The translations under genes were made by a program, and so were the position numbers. The notes under the pieces are model-generated. The model was not told where the DNA came from. It saw only the letters and a list, made by a program, of their open reading frames with translations, and searched no databases. From an uncultured Bacteroidota bacterium (lineage in GTDB: Bacteria; Bacteroidota; Bacteroidia; Flavobacteriales; Flavobacteriaceae), in contig CAIRMK010000083.1 of NCBI GenBank assembly GCA_903879645.1, positions 1-32,742 on the forward strand: DNA of 32,742 bases. The letters are read 5' to 3'. Below, piece by piece: positions 1 to 7,447 of this stretch (position 1 is its first letter; the number at the start of each line of letters is the position of its first letter).

Positions 1-1
1 A

Positions 2-355
2 CATGGCAAATACAAATTAATTGTAGCCACCAAAGGTGATTTGAAAGACCAACAACGCAAACTACACGATTCAGGGTTAGGCCCTTATTTTCATCATATC
101 GAAGTGATGGCTGACAAGCAAGAATTGAACTATGAAAAATTATTAAAGCGTTTGGAAATCAACGCAGATGAATTTTTTATGATTGGAAATTCGCTAAAAT
201 CAGATGTATTACCTGTTTTGGCAATTGGTGGTCATGCAGTGCATATTCCGTTTCACACCACATGGGAACACGAAAAAGTGAACCATAAAGTAGAACATCC
301 TAATTTTAAAACGCTAGAAAAAATCACTGACGTTTTACCTATTTTATTAAAGTAA
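2..355 (+). CDS. HAD-family hydrolase, C-terminal part (5' end outside window)
   Basis: The reading frame is open from base 2, so the gene begins upstream of the window; 117 codons and the stop are visible. Two hallmarks of the haloacid dehalogenase superfamily can be read. The VATKGD segment near the start matches motif II (a Thr followed by a Lys region). The FFMIGNSLKSDVLPVLAIGG segment matches motifs III and IV, in which an acidic residue holds the catalytic Mg2+. The catalytic DxD motif I must lie upstream. Such proteins are usually soluble phosphatases, often acting on nucleotides or sugar phosphates; the substrate cannot be told from this fragment. The family call is firm and the specificity is unknown. 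Confidence 0.85.
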   Translation, partial: HGKYKLIVATKGDLKDQQRKLHDSGLGPYFHHIEVMADKQELNYEKLLKRLEINADEFFMIGNSLKSDVLPVLAIGGHAVHIPFHTTWEHEKVNHKVEHPNFKTLEKITDVLPILLK

Positions 356-439
356 TTCAACAATATAGTAACCGAAAATTTGCGAATTACTTTATTAACT
401 AAAAAGGAAATTTGCGAATTTGTGGTAACATTATTTTCT

Positions 440-1063
440 ATGAAGCAAAAACTAAACCTCGACACTTGGAATAGAAAAGAACACTTCCTGTTTTTCAAAC
501 AAATGGAAGAGCCTTTTTTTGGCATAACTACAACTATCGATTGCACCAAAGCATATGCGAATTCAAAAGCGTTAGGCATTTCTTTTTTTACTTATTATTT
601 GCACAAAACTTTGATTGCAGTAAATGCAATTGAAGCTTTTCGTTATAGAATAATTGAAAATGAAATCTATATTTTTGACAAAATAGATGCTTCGGCAACA
701 ATACTCCGAGAAGACAAAACTTTTGGATTTTCATTGATAGAATATGCCGAAGACTTGAATGAATTTGCCGCAATTACTAAAAAAGAAATTGCCAGAATTA
801 AAACCACCACAGGACTTTTTACAAGAGAATTTGACAGCAACTTAATTCACTTTTCTGTCCTCCCTTGGATTAACTTTACTTCCTATTCGCATGCTCGAAG
901 TTTTAGTTTTCCTGACAGCTGTCCGAAAATATCTTTTGGAAAAATGATGGATGAAAATGGCAAAAAAACCATGTCAATGTCCGTTCATGTTCATCACGGA
1001 TTAATGGATGGATACCATGTAGGTGAGTTAGTGAATTTGTTTCAGGAATTGATGGAGGCTTAA
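440..1063 (+). CDS. Chloramphenicol acetyltransferase-family protein (CAT-like acyltransferase)
   Basis: The 207-residue protein has the length and ending of trimeric type A chloramphenicol acetyltransferases. The catalytic motif H-H-x-x-x-D-G is present as HHGLMDGYHVGEL about 20 residues from the C-terminus; its first or second His is the general base that activates the hydroxyl acceptor for acetyl-CoA. I chose the ATG at 440 because the protein from there begins like the family (MKQKLNLDTW). The in-frame ATG at 380 adds 20 residues unlike any CAT. Homologues are common as chromosomal genes in Flavobacteria and often are not proven resistance determinants, so drug resistance should not be assumed. 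It converges on the next gene, with the two stop codons directly adjoining. Confidence 0.85.
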   Translation: MKQKLNLDTWNRKEHFLFFKQMEEPFFGITTTIDCTKAYANSKALGISFFTYYLHKTLIAVNAIEAFRYRIIENEIYIFDKIDASATILREDKTFGFSLIEYAEDLNEFAAITKKEIARIKTTTGLFTREFDSNLIHFSVLPWINFTSYSHARSFSFPDSCPKISFGKMMDENGKKTMSMSVHVHHGLMDGYHVGELVNLFQELMEA

Positions 1064-1537
1064 TTAATAAATGTAAGTCCAATTAACTCCATCACTAATA
1101 ACAATTACTGTTTTTAAAGAAGCATTAAATGGCATTGTTAGTGGAGTTCCTGTCGCCGTACTTGAATCTTTTGGATACAAAGAACCTCCAAAAGTATATA
1201 TTTTAGCATCAACAGAATTTGAAATATTTCTCAAAACATAAATTCTTCCAGGTACGTTAACAGCATTAGGCAAAATAAATTCTTGATTTCCTGATGTTGG
1301 AGTAAGTGAAATATAAACACCATCATCTATATGTGTTGCGGTTCCTGATGGCCCACCATTAAAAGCCGCCGAACCAGTAACATTGGCATTGGCAATTCCA
1401 ATTTCTTTTATGGTTAAATTTCCACAAATATCCAAAGTACTCATTGGGGTTGTTGTGTTAATTCCTACCTGTGAAAACCCGCTTTGAAAAAAGCAGCCAA
1501 ACACTATTACTAAAAGTATTTGCTTGAGGTTATTCAT
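1064..1537 (-). CDS. Small secreted protein with a VGIxTxxPxxxLDxxG-type N-terminus, function unknown
   Basis: The 157-residue product starts with a clear signal peptide (hydrophobic residues 7-20, probable cleavage after GFSQ). The mature part opens with VGINTTTPMSTLDICGNL. This resembles the VGIGTxxPxxxLDVxG motif seen at the start of many secreted Bacteroidota proteins and of tail-fibre-like trimeric proteins. The remainder is rich in Gly, Thr and Ser and looks beta-structured, ending in NWTYIY. There is no Por-secretion C-terminal domain and no lipobox, so it is probably periplasmic or surface-released. A 14-base palindrome lies about 75-90 bases upstream of its start. No function can be named. 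Confidence 0.6.
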   Translation of the reverse strand: MNNLKQILLVIVFGCFFQSGFSQVGINTTTPMSTLDICGNLTIKEIGIANANVTGSAAFNGGPSGTATHIDDGVYISLTPTSGNQEFILPNAVNVPGRIYVLRNISNSVDAKIYTFGGSLYPKDSSTATGTPLTMPFNASLKTVIVISDGVNWTYIY

Positions 1538-1612
1538 TTTAAAGGGTTTCTTTTTTGTTAATTACTTAATAAAGATACTAATAAAATCCGCTATTACTAA
1601 TTATACACGTAT

Positions 1613-1626
1613 CGAAAACGTTTTCG
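1613..1626. promoter_or_regulatory. Perfect 14-bp palindrome, LacI-type operator-like
   Basis: The sequence CGAAAACGTTTTCG is a perfect palindrome with a central CG, the symmetry typical of LacI/GalR-family operators. It is flanked by a further short inverted pair, ACACG and CGTGT. It sits in the 149-bp gap upstream of the minus-strand secreted-protein gene, 76-89 bases before that start codon. No LacI-type regulator is encoded in the window, so the assignment is by resemblance only. Confidence 0.3.
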
Positions 1627-1686
1627 TGTTAAAAACTTTCCTTTTCTACCCTTTTTTGAAGCAGTTCTCATCCTCAAATAATTATA

Positions 1687-2046
1687 CTACTCTCCTTTCC
1701 CAATCAACACCTGTTTTAAAACATTTCGTTCGGCTTCCAGTGTTTTTATTTGGTCTTTAAGTTGAGTAATTTGCTCTTCGGCGGTGGTGTCTTTTGGAAC
1801 ATCGGTAGAGTAATCGCCAGGTAAAAGCGCAGCAACATCGGCAAAGAAATTGTGCTTCATCGCATGGCATAATGCCAATAGAATTTCTGTTTTCAACGAA
1901 GCGCTTTTTTGATAGCGCAAAATTTCACTATCTCTTTTATTTAATTTCCTCGCTACTAAACTTTTAAAAATGCCATGAGTATCAATATACGTTTTTACTA
2001 TAGCTCCTATGTGCACTTCTGTTTTATCTTTTTTAATATTATTCAT
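1687..2046 (-). CDS. Small helix-turn-helix / coiled-coil protein, putative DNA-binding regulator
   Basis: The 119-residue protein has an all-helical N-terminal part (about residues 11-65) laid out like a Cro/C1-type helix-turn-helix fold: IGAIVKTYIDTHGIFKSLVARKL, then a second helical pair. A charged linker follows, then a heptad-like coiled coil (about 89-116, EEQITQLKDQIKTLEAERN) suited to dimerisation. It is probably a cytoplasmic DNA-binding protein. An array of AT-rich palindromic repeats begins 21 bases upstream of its start codon, which suggests autoregulation. The fold call is by pattern, not by a named family match. It could also be a small structural or partition-like DNA-binding protein. 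Confidence 0.55.
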   Translation of the reverse strand: MNNIKKDKTEVHIGAIVKTYIDTHGIFKSLVARKLNKRDSEILRYQKSASLKTEILLALCHAMKHNFFADVAALLPGDYSTDVPKDTTAEEQITQLKDQIKTLEAERNVLKQVLIGKGE

Positions 2047-2066
2047 TTCTTTAAATTTATGTGTAT

Positions 2067-2265
2067 TTATGCTAAATTTTTATAGCATTATCCCATAATT
2101 CTATATCATAATGATACTGATTACCTGCATAATACTATGCTTTTATAGTATAAAGCTATATTTTCATAGCATTATCACATACTTCTATGTAATAATGATA
2201 CTGATTACTTGTATTATGCTAAATTTTTATAGCATTATCCCATACTTCTATGGCATAATGCTATA
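2067..2265. repeat. AT-rich iterated palindromic repeat array
   Basis: A 31-base sequence is repeated perfectly at 2067-2097 and 2214-2244. Three copies of an ATAGCATTATC-type core start at 2082, 2166 and 2229 (spacings 84 and 63). A separate 17-base repeat occurs at 2108-2124 and 2192-2208. The last copy forms a near-perfect hairpin: arms 2228-2244 and 2249-2265, 16 of 17 pairs, a C-C mismatch, loop CTTC. ATGCTA/TAGCAT inverted pairs recur throughout. A plus-strand open frame across it would encode only low-complexity hydrophobic sequence and I do not regard it as a gene. This array fills most of the 333-bp gene-free stretch 2047-2379; the rest holds only the terminator listed separately. 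Confidence 0.85.
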
Positions 2266-2328
2266 TTATTGTGTCATAATAACATTAATTGATGGCATCT
2301 ATTTAGATAAATTAAACTAGTTTTTATA

Positions 2329-2362
2329 AAAAAGCGACTAAAGAAATCTTTAATCGCTTTTT
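2329..2362 (-). terminator. Rho-independent terminator of the SSB/HRDC/unknown cluster
   Basis: AAAAAGCGA (2329-2337) pairs with TCGCTTTTT (2354-2362), and inner TAAAGA pairs with TCTTTA. Read on the minus strand the stem is followed by a run of T. It lies 18 bases past the stop codon of the 2380-2865 gene. Confidence 0.75.
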
Positions 2363-2379
2363 ATACAATAGAAAAAGAA

Positions 2380-2865
2380 TTATCCAACTGCTGGTCTTCC
2401 AGTTCCTGAACCTTGAGCATCAAATCGTGCTTTTAGTTTTTCATACGATTCTTTAGCACCAGGAATACCTGCTAAGTTTGCCGATTCATAAATGCGATAC
2501 ACTGTTAGTGAATAGTCATACGCTTCGCTTCCAGCAATGCGTTTAAGGTCGGAAACACGACGCAAAACATTAGTGATGGATGACTCAACAGCATCCAATT
2601 GTTCAAAAAGTGTAAAGTCATTTTTAATGTACTCTGGATTTAAAAAGGCAGGAATAATTCCGGCACCACTAATTCCGATTTCATTAAGTGTGTCTTCAAC
2701 AAATATCTTGTTGTTCACATCAATTGATTTAAAACTGCTTCGCTCGTCATCGGTCAAACTGCCGTCTGGAAGTTGTGCTAAGATACCTTCCACATTGTGT
2801 TTAATTTCACTAATGTTAGCATCGGTCAAAATGGCGTTGATTCTGTTTTCTGTTAAATTTCCCAT
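2380..2865 (-). CDS. Conserved hypothetical soluble protein
   Basis: The 161-residue product has no signal peptide or membrane segment and is predicted to be mostly helical. It begins MGNLTENRINAILTDANI and ends in a short Gly/Pro tail (GSGTGRPAVG). The middle contains an FLNPEYIKNDFTLFEQLDAV segment and a helical stretch SSITNVLRRVSDLKRIAGSE. I do not recognise a family. It is the last gene of a minus-strand run after ssb and the HRDC gene (36-base gap) and is followed at once by a good terminator, so it is probably co-transcribed with those DNA-metabolism genes. No function is assigned. Confidence 0.6.
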   Translation of the reverse strand: MGNLTENRINAILTDANISEIKHNVEGILAQLPDGSLTDDERSSFKSIDVNNKIFVEDTLNEIGISGAGIIPAFLNPEYIKNDFTLFEQLDAVESSITNVLRRVSDLKRIAGSEAYDYSLTVYRIYESANLAGIPGAKESYEKLKARFDAQGSGTGRPAVG

Positions 2866-2901
2866 GGTTTATAAATATTAAGTTAAACATTGTTTTAGTG
2901 T

Positions 2902-3330
2902 TTACGAAGCATTCAATACGGAGAGAATATCATCTCCATATTTCTCGGCTTTAAAATTTCCAAATCCTTTGATTTGTTTCAGTTCTGCGGTGGTGTTTGG
3001 GCATCTCGCCGCAACTTCCATCAACTCTGAATTGTGACAAATCATAAAACTTTTAATGCCTTCTTTATCGGCTTTGTCGTTGCGCCACAGTCTTAAATTT
3101 TCATACACCTTTTGTTGGTGTTCCGACAAATCAATAATTTCTTTCATTTGCGCCACTCGTTTTGTGGTAGTCTGTTCATAATGAATTAAAACCGACCATT
3201 GATTTTGTGTTTCCATAAATTGTGTCGCTGATTTTTTGAAGGTAACCGAATCTAAAAAGTCATTTAACTGCTTTTGATCATTCGCTAAATGTTCGGGTGC
3301 TAATCTGATGATGAAAATCTGTACTTGCAT
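2902..3330 (-). CDS. HRDC-domain protein
   Basis: The 142-residue protein has an HRDC (helicase and RNase D C-terminal) domain at about residues 66-140. It shows the usual helical pattern with WRNDKADKEGIKSFMICHNSELMEVA, then a helix-hairpin-like LKQIKGFGNFKAEKYGDDIL. HRDC domains bind nucleic acid and normally sit at the end of RecQ or RNase D; here no helicase or nuclease domain is attached. The N-terminal 65 residues (MQVQIFIIRLAPEHLANDQ) form a small alpha/beta domain of unknown role. It lies 11 bases after ssb on the same strand, so a role in single-strand DNA handling or repair is likely by context. Confidence 0.75.
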   Translation of the reverse strand: MQVQIFIIRLAPEHLANDQKQLNDFLDSVTFKKSATQFMETQNQWSVLIHYEQTTTKRVAQMKEIIDLSEHQQKVYENLRLWRNDKADKEGIKSFMICHNSELMEVAARCPNTTAELKQIKGFGNFKAEKYGDDILSVLNAS

Positions 3331-3341
3331 GGCTCCAAGAT

Positions 3342-3674
3342 TTATTTTCCTAATAACAAAACATCATTCGCTACCACTTCGGTAATAAAACGTTTATCCC
3401 CATTTTTGTCTTCATAACTTCTGTGCGTTAATTTTCCTTCAATGGCAATTTCTTTCCCTTTTATTACATACTTCTCGATGATTTCGGCAGTTTTTCCCCA
3501 AGCCACCACACGGTGCCATTCGGTGTTTTCTACTTTGTCTCCGTTTTCTTTGTAATATACCTCGTTGGTAGCGATGGTGATGTTTGCCAGTTTTCTACCT
3601 CCTTCAAGGTTTTTGATTTCTGGCTCTTGTCCTACGTGTCCAATTAATTGAACGGTGTTTTTTAATGCTTTCAT
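3342..3674 (-). CDS. ssb: Single-stranded DNA-binding protein, short form
   Basis: The 110-residue protein is one OB fold with clear SSB motifs: a start of the NTVQLIGHVGQEPE type, the WHRVVAWGKTAEI core near residue 55, and the KGKEIAIEGKLTHRSYED strand pair. SSB coats single-stranded DNA in replication, recombination and repair. Typical bacterial SSBs are 150-180 residues and end in an acidic tail (DDDIPF-like) that recruits partners. This one stops right after the OB fold (DVLLLGK) and lacks that tail, so it may be an accessory SSB and not the main replicative copy. It heads the minus-strand run with the HRDC gene. Confidence 0.9.
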   Translation of the reverse strand: MKALKNTVQLIGHVGQEPEIKNLEGGRKLANITIATNEVYYKENGDKVENTEWHRVVAWGKTAEIIEKYVIKGKEIAIEGKLTHRSYEDKNGDKRFITEVVANDVLLLGK

Positions 3675-3810
3675 GGCGTGTAAAAATTAAATTGTTTTTG
3701 TAATTTTTTGTTATAAGATGCCGATGGTGAGTTTTTCGTTTCTCATTTCCGACGAGGCAAAGTTGTGACGACCACCAAAATTTATTCGGTAGTTAATTAC
3801 TTACTTTCGG

Positions 3811-3850
3811 TTGTAACTAATTATAACTATTTGTAACCGTTTGTAAATGG
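3811..3850. repeat. Four tandem 10-bp repeats upstream of the zinc-ribbon gene
   Basis: Four consecutive 10-mers share the pattern TTGTAAC: TTGTAACTAA, TTATAACTAT, TTGTAACCGT and TTGTAAATGG. The period is close to one helical turn, which would put all copies on the same face of the DNA. The last copy covers the presumed -33 element, so a bound protein would affect transcription. The minus-strand ssb gene starts about 140 bases to the left. Confidence 0.6.
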
Positions 3851-3870
3851 AAATATTTTTATTATATTTG
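3840..3870 (+). promoter_or_regulatory. Bacteroidota-type promoter for the zinc-ribbon/M28 peptidase run
   Basis: TTTG at 3840-3843 and TATATTTG at 3863-3870 are separated by 19 bases, matching the Bacteroidota consensus (TTTG, 19 bases, TAnnTTTG). The position favours the start codon at 3893 over the in-frame ATG at 3872, which would lie at or before the transcription start. Confidence 0.7.
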
Positions 3871-3892
3871 GTTGATTTTAAAAGATTTGAAG

Positions 3893-4243
3893 ATGTCAAA
3901 AACCTGTTTAGAATGCAACGAAAAAATTGTAGGTCGTGAGGACAAAAAATTCTGTAGCGATGGTTGTCGCAATGCCTACAACAATAAAATAAACAAAGAC
4001 AGCACTAATTATATGCGCAACGTAAACAATAAATTGCGCAAAAATTACCGCGTTTTGCTGGAACTCAACATGGATGGAAAATCAAAAACTACTCGAACAA
4101 AACTATTGAGTAAAGGATTTGATTTTGAATATTTCACTAATGTCTTAACTACCAATACTGGAAATACTTATCATTTTGTGTACGACCAAGGCTACCGTTT
4201 ATTAGAAAATGATTTTTATATGTTGGTGAAAAAAGAGTTTTAA
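3893..4243 (+). CDS. Small zinc-ribbon protein
   Basis: The 116-residue protein has an N-terminal Cys4 zinc ribbon, C5-x2-C8-x12-C21-x3-C25 (CLECNEKIVGREDKKFCSDGC), of the type found in DUF2116-like proteins. A basic segment follows (MRNVNNKLRKNYR), then a C-terminal part ending YHFVYDQGYRLLENDFYMLVKK. The zinc ribbon and positive charge suggest nucleic-acid or protein binding in the cytoplasm, but no reaction can be named. I chose the ATG at 3893 because the promoter -7 box ends at 3870. It is separated by one base from the M28 peptidase gene and is probably co-transcribed with it. Confidence 0.75.
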   Translation: MSKTCLECNEKIVGREDKKFCSDGCRNAYNNKINKDSTNYMRNVNNKLRKNYRVLLELNMDGKSKTTRTKLLSKGFDFEYFTNVLTTNTGNTYHFVYDQGYRLLENDFYMLVKKEF

Positions 4244-4244
4244 A

Positions 4245-6632
4245 ATGAGAAAAAACTATACTTCCTTAAATACTATGCTAGTGCTATTGGCACTTTTGTT
4301 TGGTATTTTCTACGTCATGATGCCACAACATTACGACACTACTGAAGCACCTCTTTCGGAATTTTCGACTAAACGCGCTTTGACAATCGTAAAAGAAATA
4401 TCCGCTAAACCCCATTTTGTAGGGTCTCAAAATCACCAAGTAGTAGCCGATTATTTAGTAAAAGAATTAAAAGGTTTAGGATTAGAAACTTCCATCCAAG
4501 AAGGTTTTACCATGACCGAAAAAGGGACTTTAGTAAACGCTAAAAATATCTTGGCACGAATCAAAGGGTCGGCAAATACCAAAGCCTTGTTGTTGTTGTC
4601 CCATTATGATTCGGCTCCGCATTCATTTTCTTTTGGCGCGAGTGATGATGCGAGTGGTGTAGCCACTATCTTAGAAAGTGTTCGGGCTTTTTTACATTCC
4701 AAAACCAAACACAAAAACGATATTGTCATCTTGTTTTCCGATGCAGAAGAATTAGGATTGAATGGTGCTGCGCTTTTTGTAACACAACACCACTGGGCAA
4801 AAGATATTGGATTGGCTTTAAACTTAGAAGCTCGGGGTTCTTCAGGACCTAGCTATATGTTGATGGAAACCACTCAAGGAAACGCTAAAATGGTGGATGC
4901 TTTTGCTGATGGAAAAGTAAAATATCCCGTGTCCAATTCATTAATGTATAGCATTTATAAAATGTTGCCAAACGATACTGATTTGACTGTTTTTAGAGAA
5001 AATGGAAAAATTCAAGGGTTTAATTTTGCTTTTATTGATAGTCATTTCAACTATCACACCATGCAAGACACCTACAATCATTTGGATCCAAATACCCTGG
5101 CACATCAGGGAACTTATTTGTTTCCGTTACTAAAACATTTTTCAAATACTGATTTAACCAACTTAAATTCAACTGAAGAAAAAGTATATTTTAGTATGCC
5201 ATTCTCCTTTTTAAAATATCCTTTTTCTTGGATTTTACCGATGCTTAGTATTGCCTTCGCATTAGTATTTGCCTTTTCTTTTATCGGATTGGGAAAACAA
5301 TTGTTGCGAATGGACGAAATCATTAGAGGTTTTGTGCCACTATTGGGTTCCTTGTTTGTTTCTGGCGTAGTGACGTATGTGTTCTGGAAATTACTGCTCG
5401 GATTCTATCCACAATACAACGACATCCTTCAAGGGTTTACCTATAACGGTCACGATTATATTTATGGATTTGTGAGTTTAACGATGGCAATTTGCTTTCT
5501 TTTCTACCAAAAGGAATCAAAGCGAAATTCTGAAATGAGTCAAATGATTGCCCCGTTGATTGTTTGGTTGCTGATTAATATTGGCATTTTTATCAAGCTT
5601 CAAGGCGCTGGATTTTTAATCATTCCGGTACTCTCTAGCACACTAATGTTGGTGTATTATGTGTTTACACAAAAATCAAATAGACTTTTAAATATTGTGT
5701 TGGCACTTCCTACTTTAGTCATTATCGCTCCATTTATTCAGATGTTTCCTATCGGTTTAGGACTAAAAATTCTATTTGGAAGTTCCATTTTAACCGTGCT
5801 AGTGTTTACCTTACTATTACCCATTTTTGGTTCATTTACACAAAAAAGACTCTGGGCAAGTGTGTTCTTTTTGGTGGCTATTGGGTTTTTTGTAAAAGCA
5901 CATCAATCGTCAGGATATGTATATGGGAAAGCCAAACCAAACAGTCTAGTTTATCTGCTGAATGGGGATACCAATAAAGCCTATTGGGCGACCTATGACA
6001 CCAATTTAGACGAATGGACCAAAGGCTATTTAGGGGAACATCCAAAAGATGGAAAACCGTTAAACACCAATAAATTATACAGTAAATACGGTTCGGAATT
6101 CACCTTTATGGCAGAGGCTCCATTGAAAAAAATTGCCAAACCCACTATCGAATTTGTCAGAGATTCTACTGTGGGTAACCAACACTATTTAAAAATTGTT
6201 ATCACTCCTAATCGAAACGTTAATCGCTATGATATTTTTGCAAATGAAAAACTAACCATCACGAATCTCAAAGCCAACGGAGTAAAAGCAATCAATTTGA
6301 AAAGCAACATCATCAGCCAAAAAAGCGAAAAATTGCTGAGTTATTATGTGATTGACAATATACCATTATCATTAGAATTTACAATTCCAACGAATCAGAA
6401 ACTGGATATGAATTTAGTAGAAAGTTCATTCGATTTAATGACCAATCCAATGTTCCGCATGACGAAAAGACGTAATTGGATGATTCCAACGCCTTTTGTC
6501 TTAACAGATGCTATGGTAATTAAAGAAAATATGATAGCAAGCTCAAAAGTAGCGGATGAGAACCCTATTAAAGTAAGAAAAACTGCTATACGTCGAGATA
6601 GTGTAACCGTTGCTAAAGACAGTTTACGATAA
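4245..6632 (+). CDS. M28-family membrane metallopeptidase
   Basis: The 795-residue protein has an N-terminal membrane anchor (about residues 10-26), an M28 zinc aminopeptidase domain (about 40-300) and then a large multi-pass membrane region (about 325-565) and a C-terminal soluble domain. The expected di-zinc ligands are readable: H120 in LLSHYDS, D134 in GASDDASG, E168/E169 in FSDAEELG, E195 in NLEARG and H271 in FNYHTMQD. The layout matches the Pff1/ERMP1-like branch of M28, a peptidase followed by many transmembrane helices. It probably trims peptides outside the cytoplasm; the substrate is unknown. Its stop overlaps the next start by one base (TAATG). Confidence 0.9.
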   Translation: MRKNYTSLNTMLVLLALLFGIFYVMMPQHYDTTEAPLSEFSTKRALTIVKEISAKPHFVGSQNHQVVADYLVKELKGLGLETSIQEGFTMTEKGTLVNAKNILARIKGSANTKALLLLSHYDSAPHSFSFGASDDASGVATILESVRAFLHSKTKHKNDIVILFSDAEELGLNGAALFVTQHHWAKDIGLALNLEARGSSGPSYMLMETTQGNAKMVDAFADGKVKYPVSNSLMYSIYKMLPNDTDLTVFRENGKIQGFNFAFIDSHFNYHTMQDTYNHLDPNTLAHQGTYLFPLLKHFSNTDLTNLNSTEEKVYFSMPFSFLKYPFSWILPMLSIAFALVFAFSFIGLGKQLLRMDEIIRGFVPLLGSLFVSGVVTYVFWKLLLGFYPQYNDILQGFTYNGHDYIYGFVSLTMAICFLFYQKESKRNSEMSQMIAPLIVWLLINIGIFIKLQGAGFLIIPVLSSTLMLVYYVFTQKSNRLLNIVLALPTLVIIAPFIQMFPIGLGLKILFGSSILTVLVFTLLLPIFGSFTQKRLWASVFFLVAIGFFVKAHQSSGYVYGKAKPNSLVYLLNGDTNKAYWATYDTNLDEWTKGYLGEHPKDGKPLNTNKLYSKYGSEFTFMAEAPLKKIAKPTIEFVRDSTVGNQHYLKIVITPNRNVNRYDIFANEKLTITNLKANGVKAINLKSNIISQKSEKLLSYYVIDNIPLSLEFTIPTNQKLDMNLVESSFDLMTNPMFRMTKRRNWMIPTPFVLTDAMVIKENMIASSKVADENPIKVRKTAIRRDSVTVAKDSLR

Positions 6633-7447
6633 TGCGTCAAATTAGCATTTTGGGTTGCGGTTGGTTAGGATTACCCTTGGCCAAGTCATTAATAGAAAAA
6701 GGATATTCCGTTAATGGTTCCACAACTTCAGTGGATAAAATTTCAGTTTTAAAAAATGCTGGAATAACTCCTTTTCAAATCAGTTTGGGAGAAGATGAAA
6801 TTAAAGGTAAAATAGACTCGTTTCTAGCAAATTCTGAAATTCTAATTATAGATATTCCACCTAAATTACGTGGCGATTCAAAAGAAAATTTTGTAGAAAA
6901 GATTCAAACGTTAGTGCCTTTTATAGCAAAATCATCGGTAGAAAAAGTGATTTTTGTAAGTTCAACTTCGGTCTACTCCGATGACAATTCCACTATTACA
7001 GAAGCATTGGAGCCTCGTCCTGATTCAGAAAGCGGCAAGCAGTTGTTAGCTTCTGAAAGGCTTTTACAAAGTAATACCCATTTTAAAACAACTGTCGTTC
7101 GTTTTGGTGGATTGATTGGAGACGATAGGCATCCTATAAAATTTCTAGCTGGCAGAAAAAATATCGAGAACCCCGATGCTCCCATCAATATGATCCATCA
7201 AGAAGATTGTATTGGCATTATTGAAGAGATTCTTCGACAAGCTCAGAATGACAAATTGGAATGGAACGAAACATTCAATGCAGTAGCGCCCGTTCATCCC
7301 TCTAGAAAAGACTATTATACTAACAAAGCAATTGCCTTAAATTTACCTTTACATGAATTTAACGAGAGTAAACCCTCCATTGGAAAATGGATTGTAAGTA
7401 CTAAAATCGAAGCCGTTTTAGGCTATAACTTTAAAAAAGAACTATAA
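6632..7447 (+). CDS. NAD(P)-dependent epimerase/SDR-family protein (YeeZ-like)
   Basis: The 271-residue protein starts with a Rossmann nucleotide-binding motif (ISILGCGWLGLPLAKSL) and contains VIFVSSTSVYSDD, the extended-SDR strand with the Ser/Tyr region, followed by a substrate-side PINMIHQEDC segment. It resembles the YeeZ-like atypical SDR branch, cytosolic proteins of uncertain substrate. One stretch near residue 203 (LRQAQNDKLEW) is encoded by what appears to be a widespread palindromic DNA repeat inserted in frame at 7226-7253, so the protein probably carries about eight or nine extra residues. It overlaps both neighbours by one base (TAATG). Confidence 0.8.
   Translation: MRQISILGCGWLGLPLAKSLIEKGYSVNGSTTSVDKISVLKNAGITPFQISLGEDEIKGKIDSFLANSEILIIDIPPKLRGDSKENFVEKIQTLVPFIAKSSVEKVIFVSSTSVYSDDNSTITEALEPRPDSESGKQLLASERLLQSNTHFKTTVVRFGGLIGDDRHPIKFLAGRKNIENPDAPINMIHQEDCIGIIEEILRQAQNDKLEWNETFNAVAPVHPSRKDYYTNKAIALNLPLHEFNESKPSIGKWIVSTKIEAVLGYNFKKEL
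7226..7253. repeat. Dispersed palindromic repeat inside the SDR gene
   Basis: The core TTCTTCGACAAGCTCAGAAT matches from memory a repeat seen in many bacterial genomes between genes. It has ATTCT/AGAAT arms around an 11-base loop. Here it sits in frame inside a coding region, encoding roughly EILRQAQND. Identification as a dispersed repeat rests on recall and would need a genome-wide count. Confidence 0.5.

Noticed and set aside
380-439. Upstream in-frame start for the CAT-family gene
   Set aside because: The added 20 residues do not resemble the family; the protein from 440 has the expected start and length.
440-1063. Antibiotic-resistance island
   Set aside because: The CAT-family gene has no mobile element or resistance neighbour, and such genes are common chromosomal members in Flavobacteria.
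2111-2320. Open frame of 69 codons, hydrophobic and Tyr/Ile-rich
   Set aside because: It reads through the AT-rich palindromic repeats, has internal repetition caused by the DNA repeats and no promoter or conserved feature.
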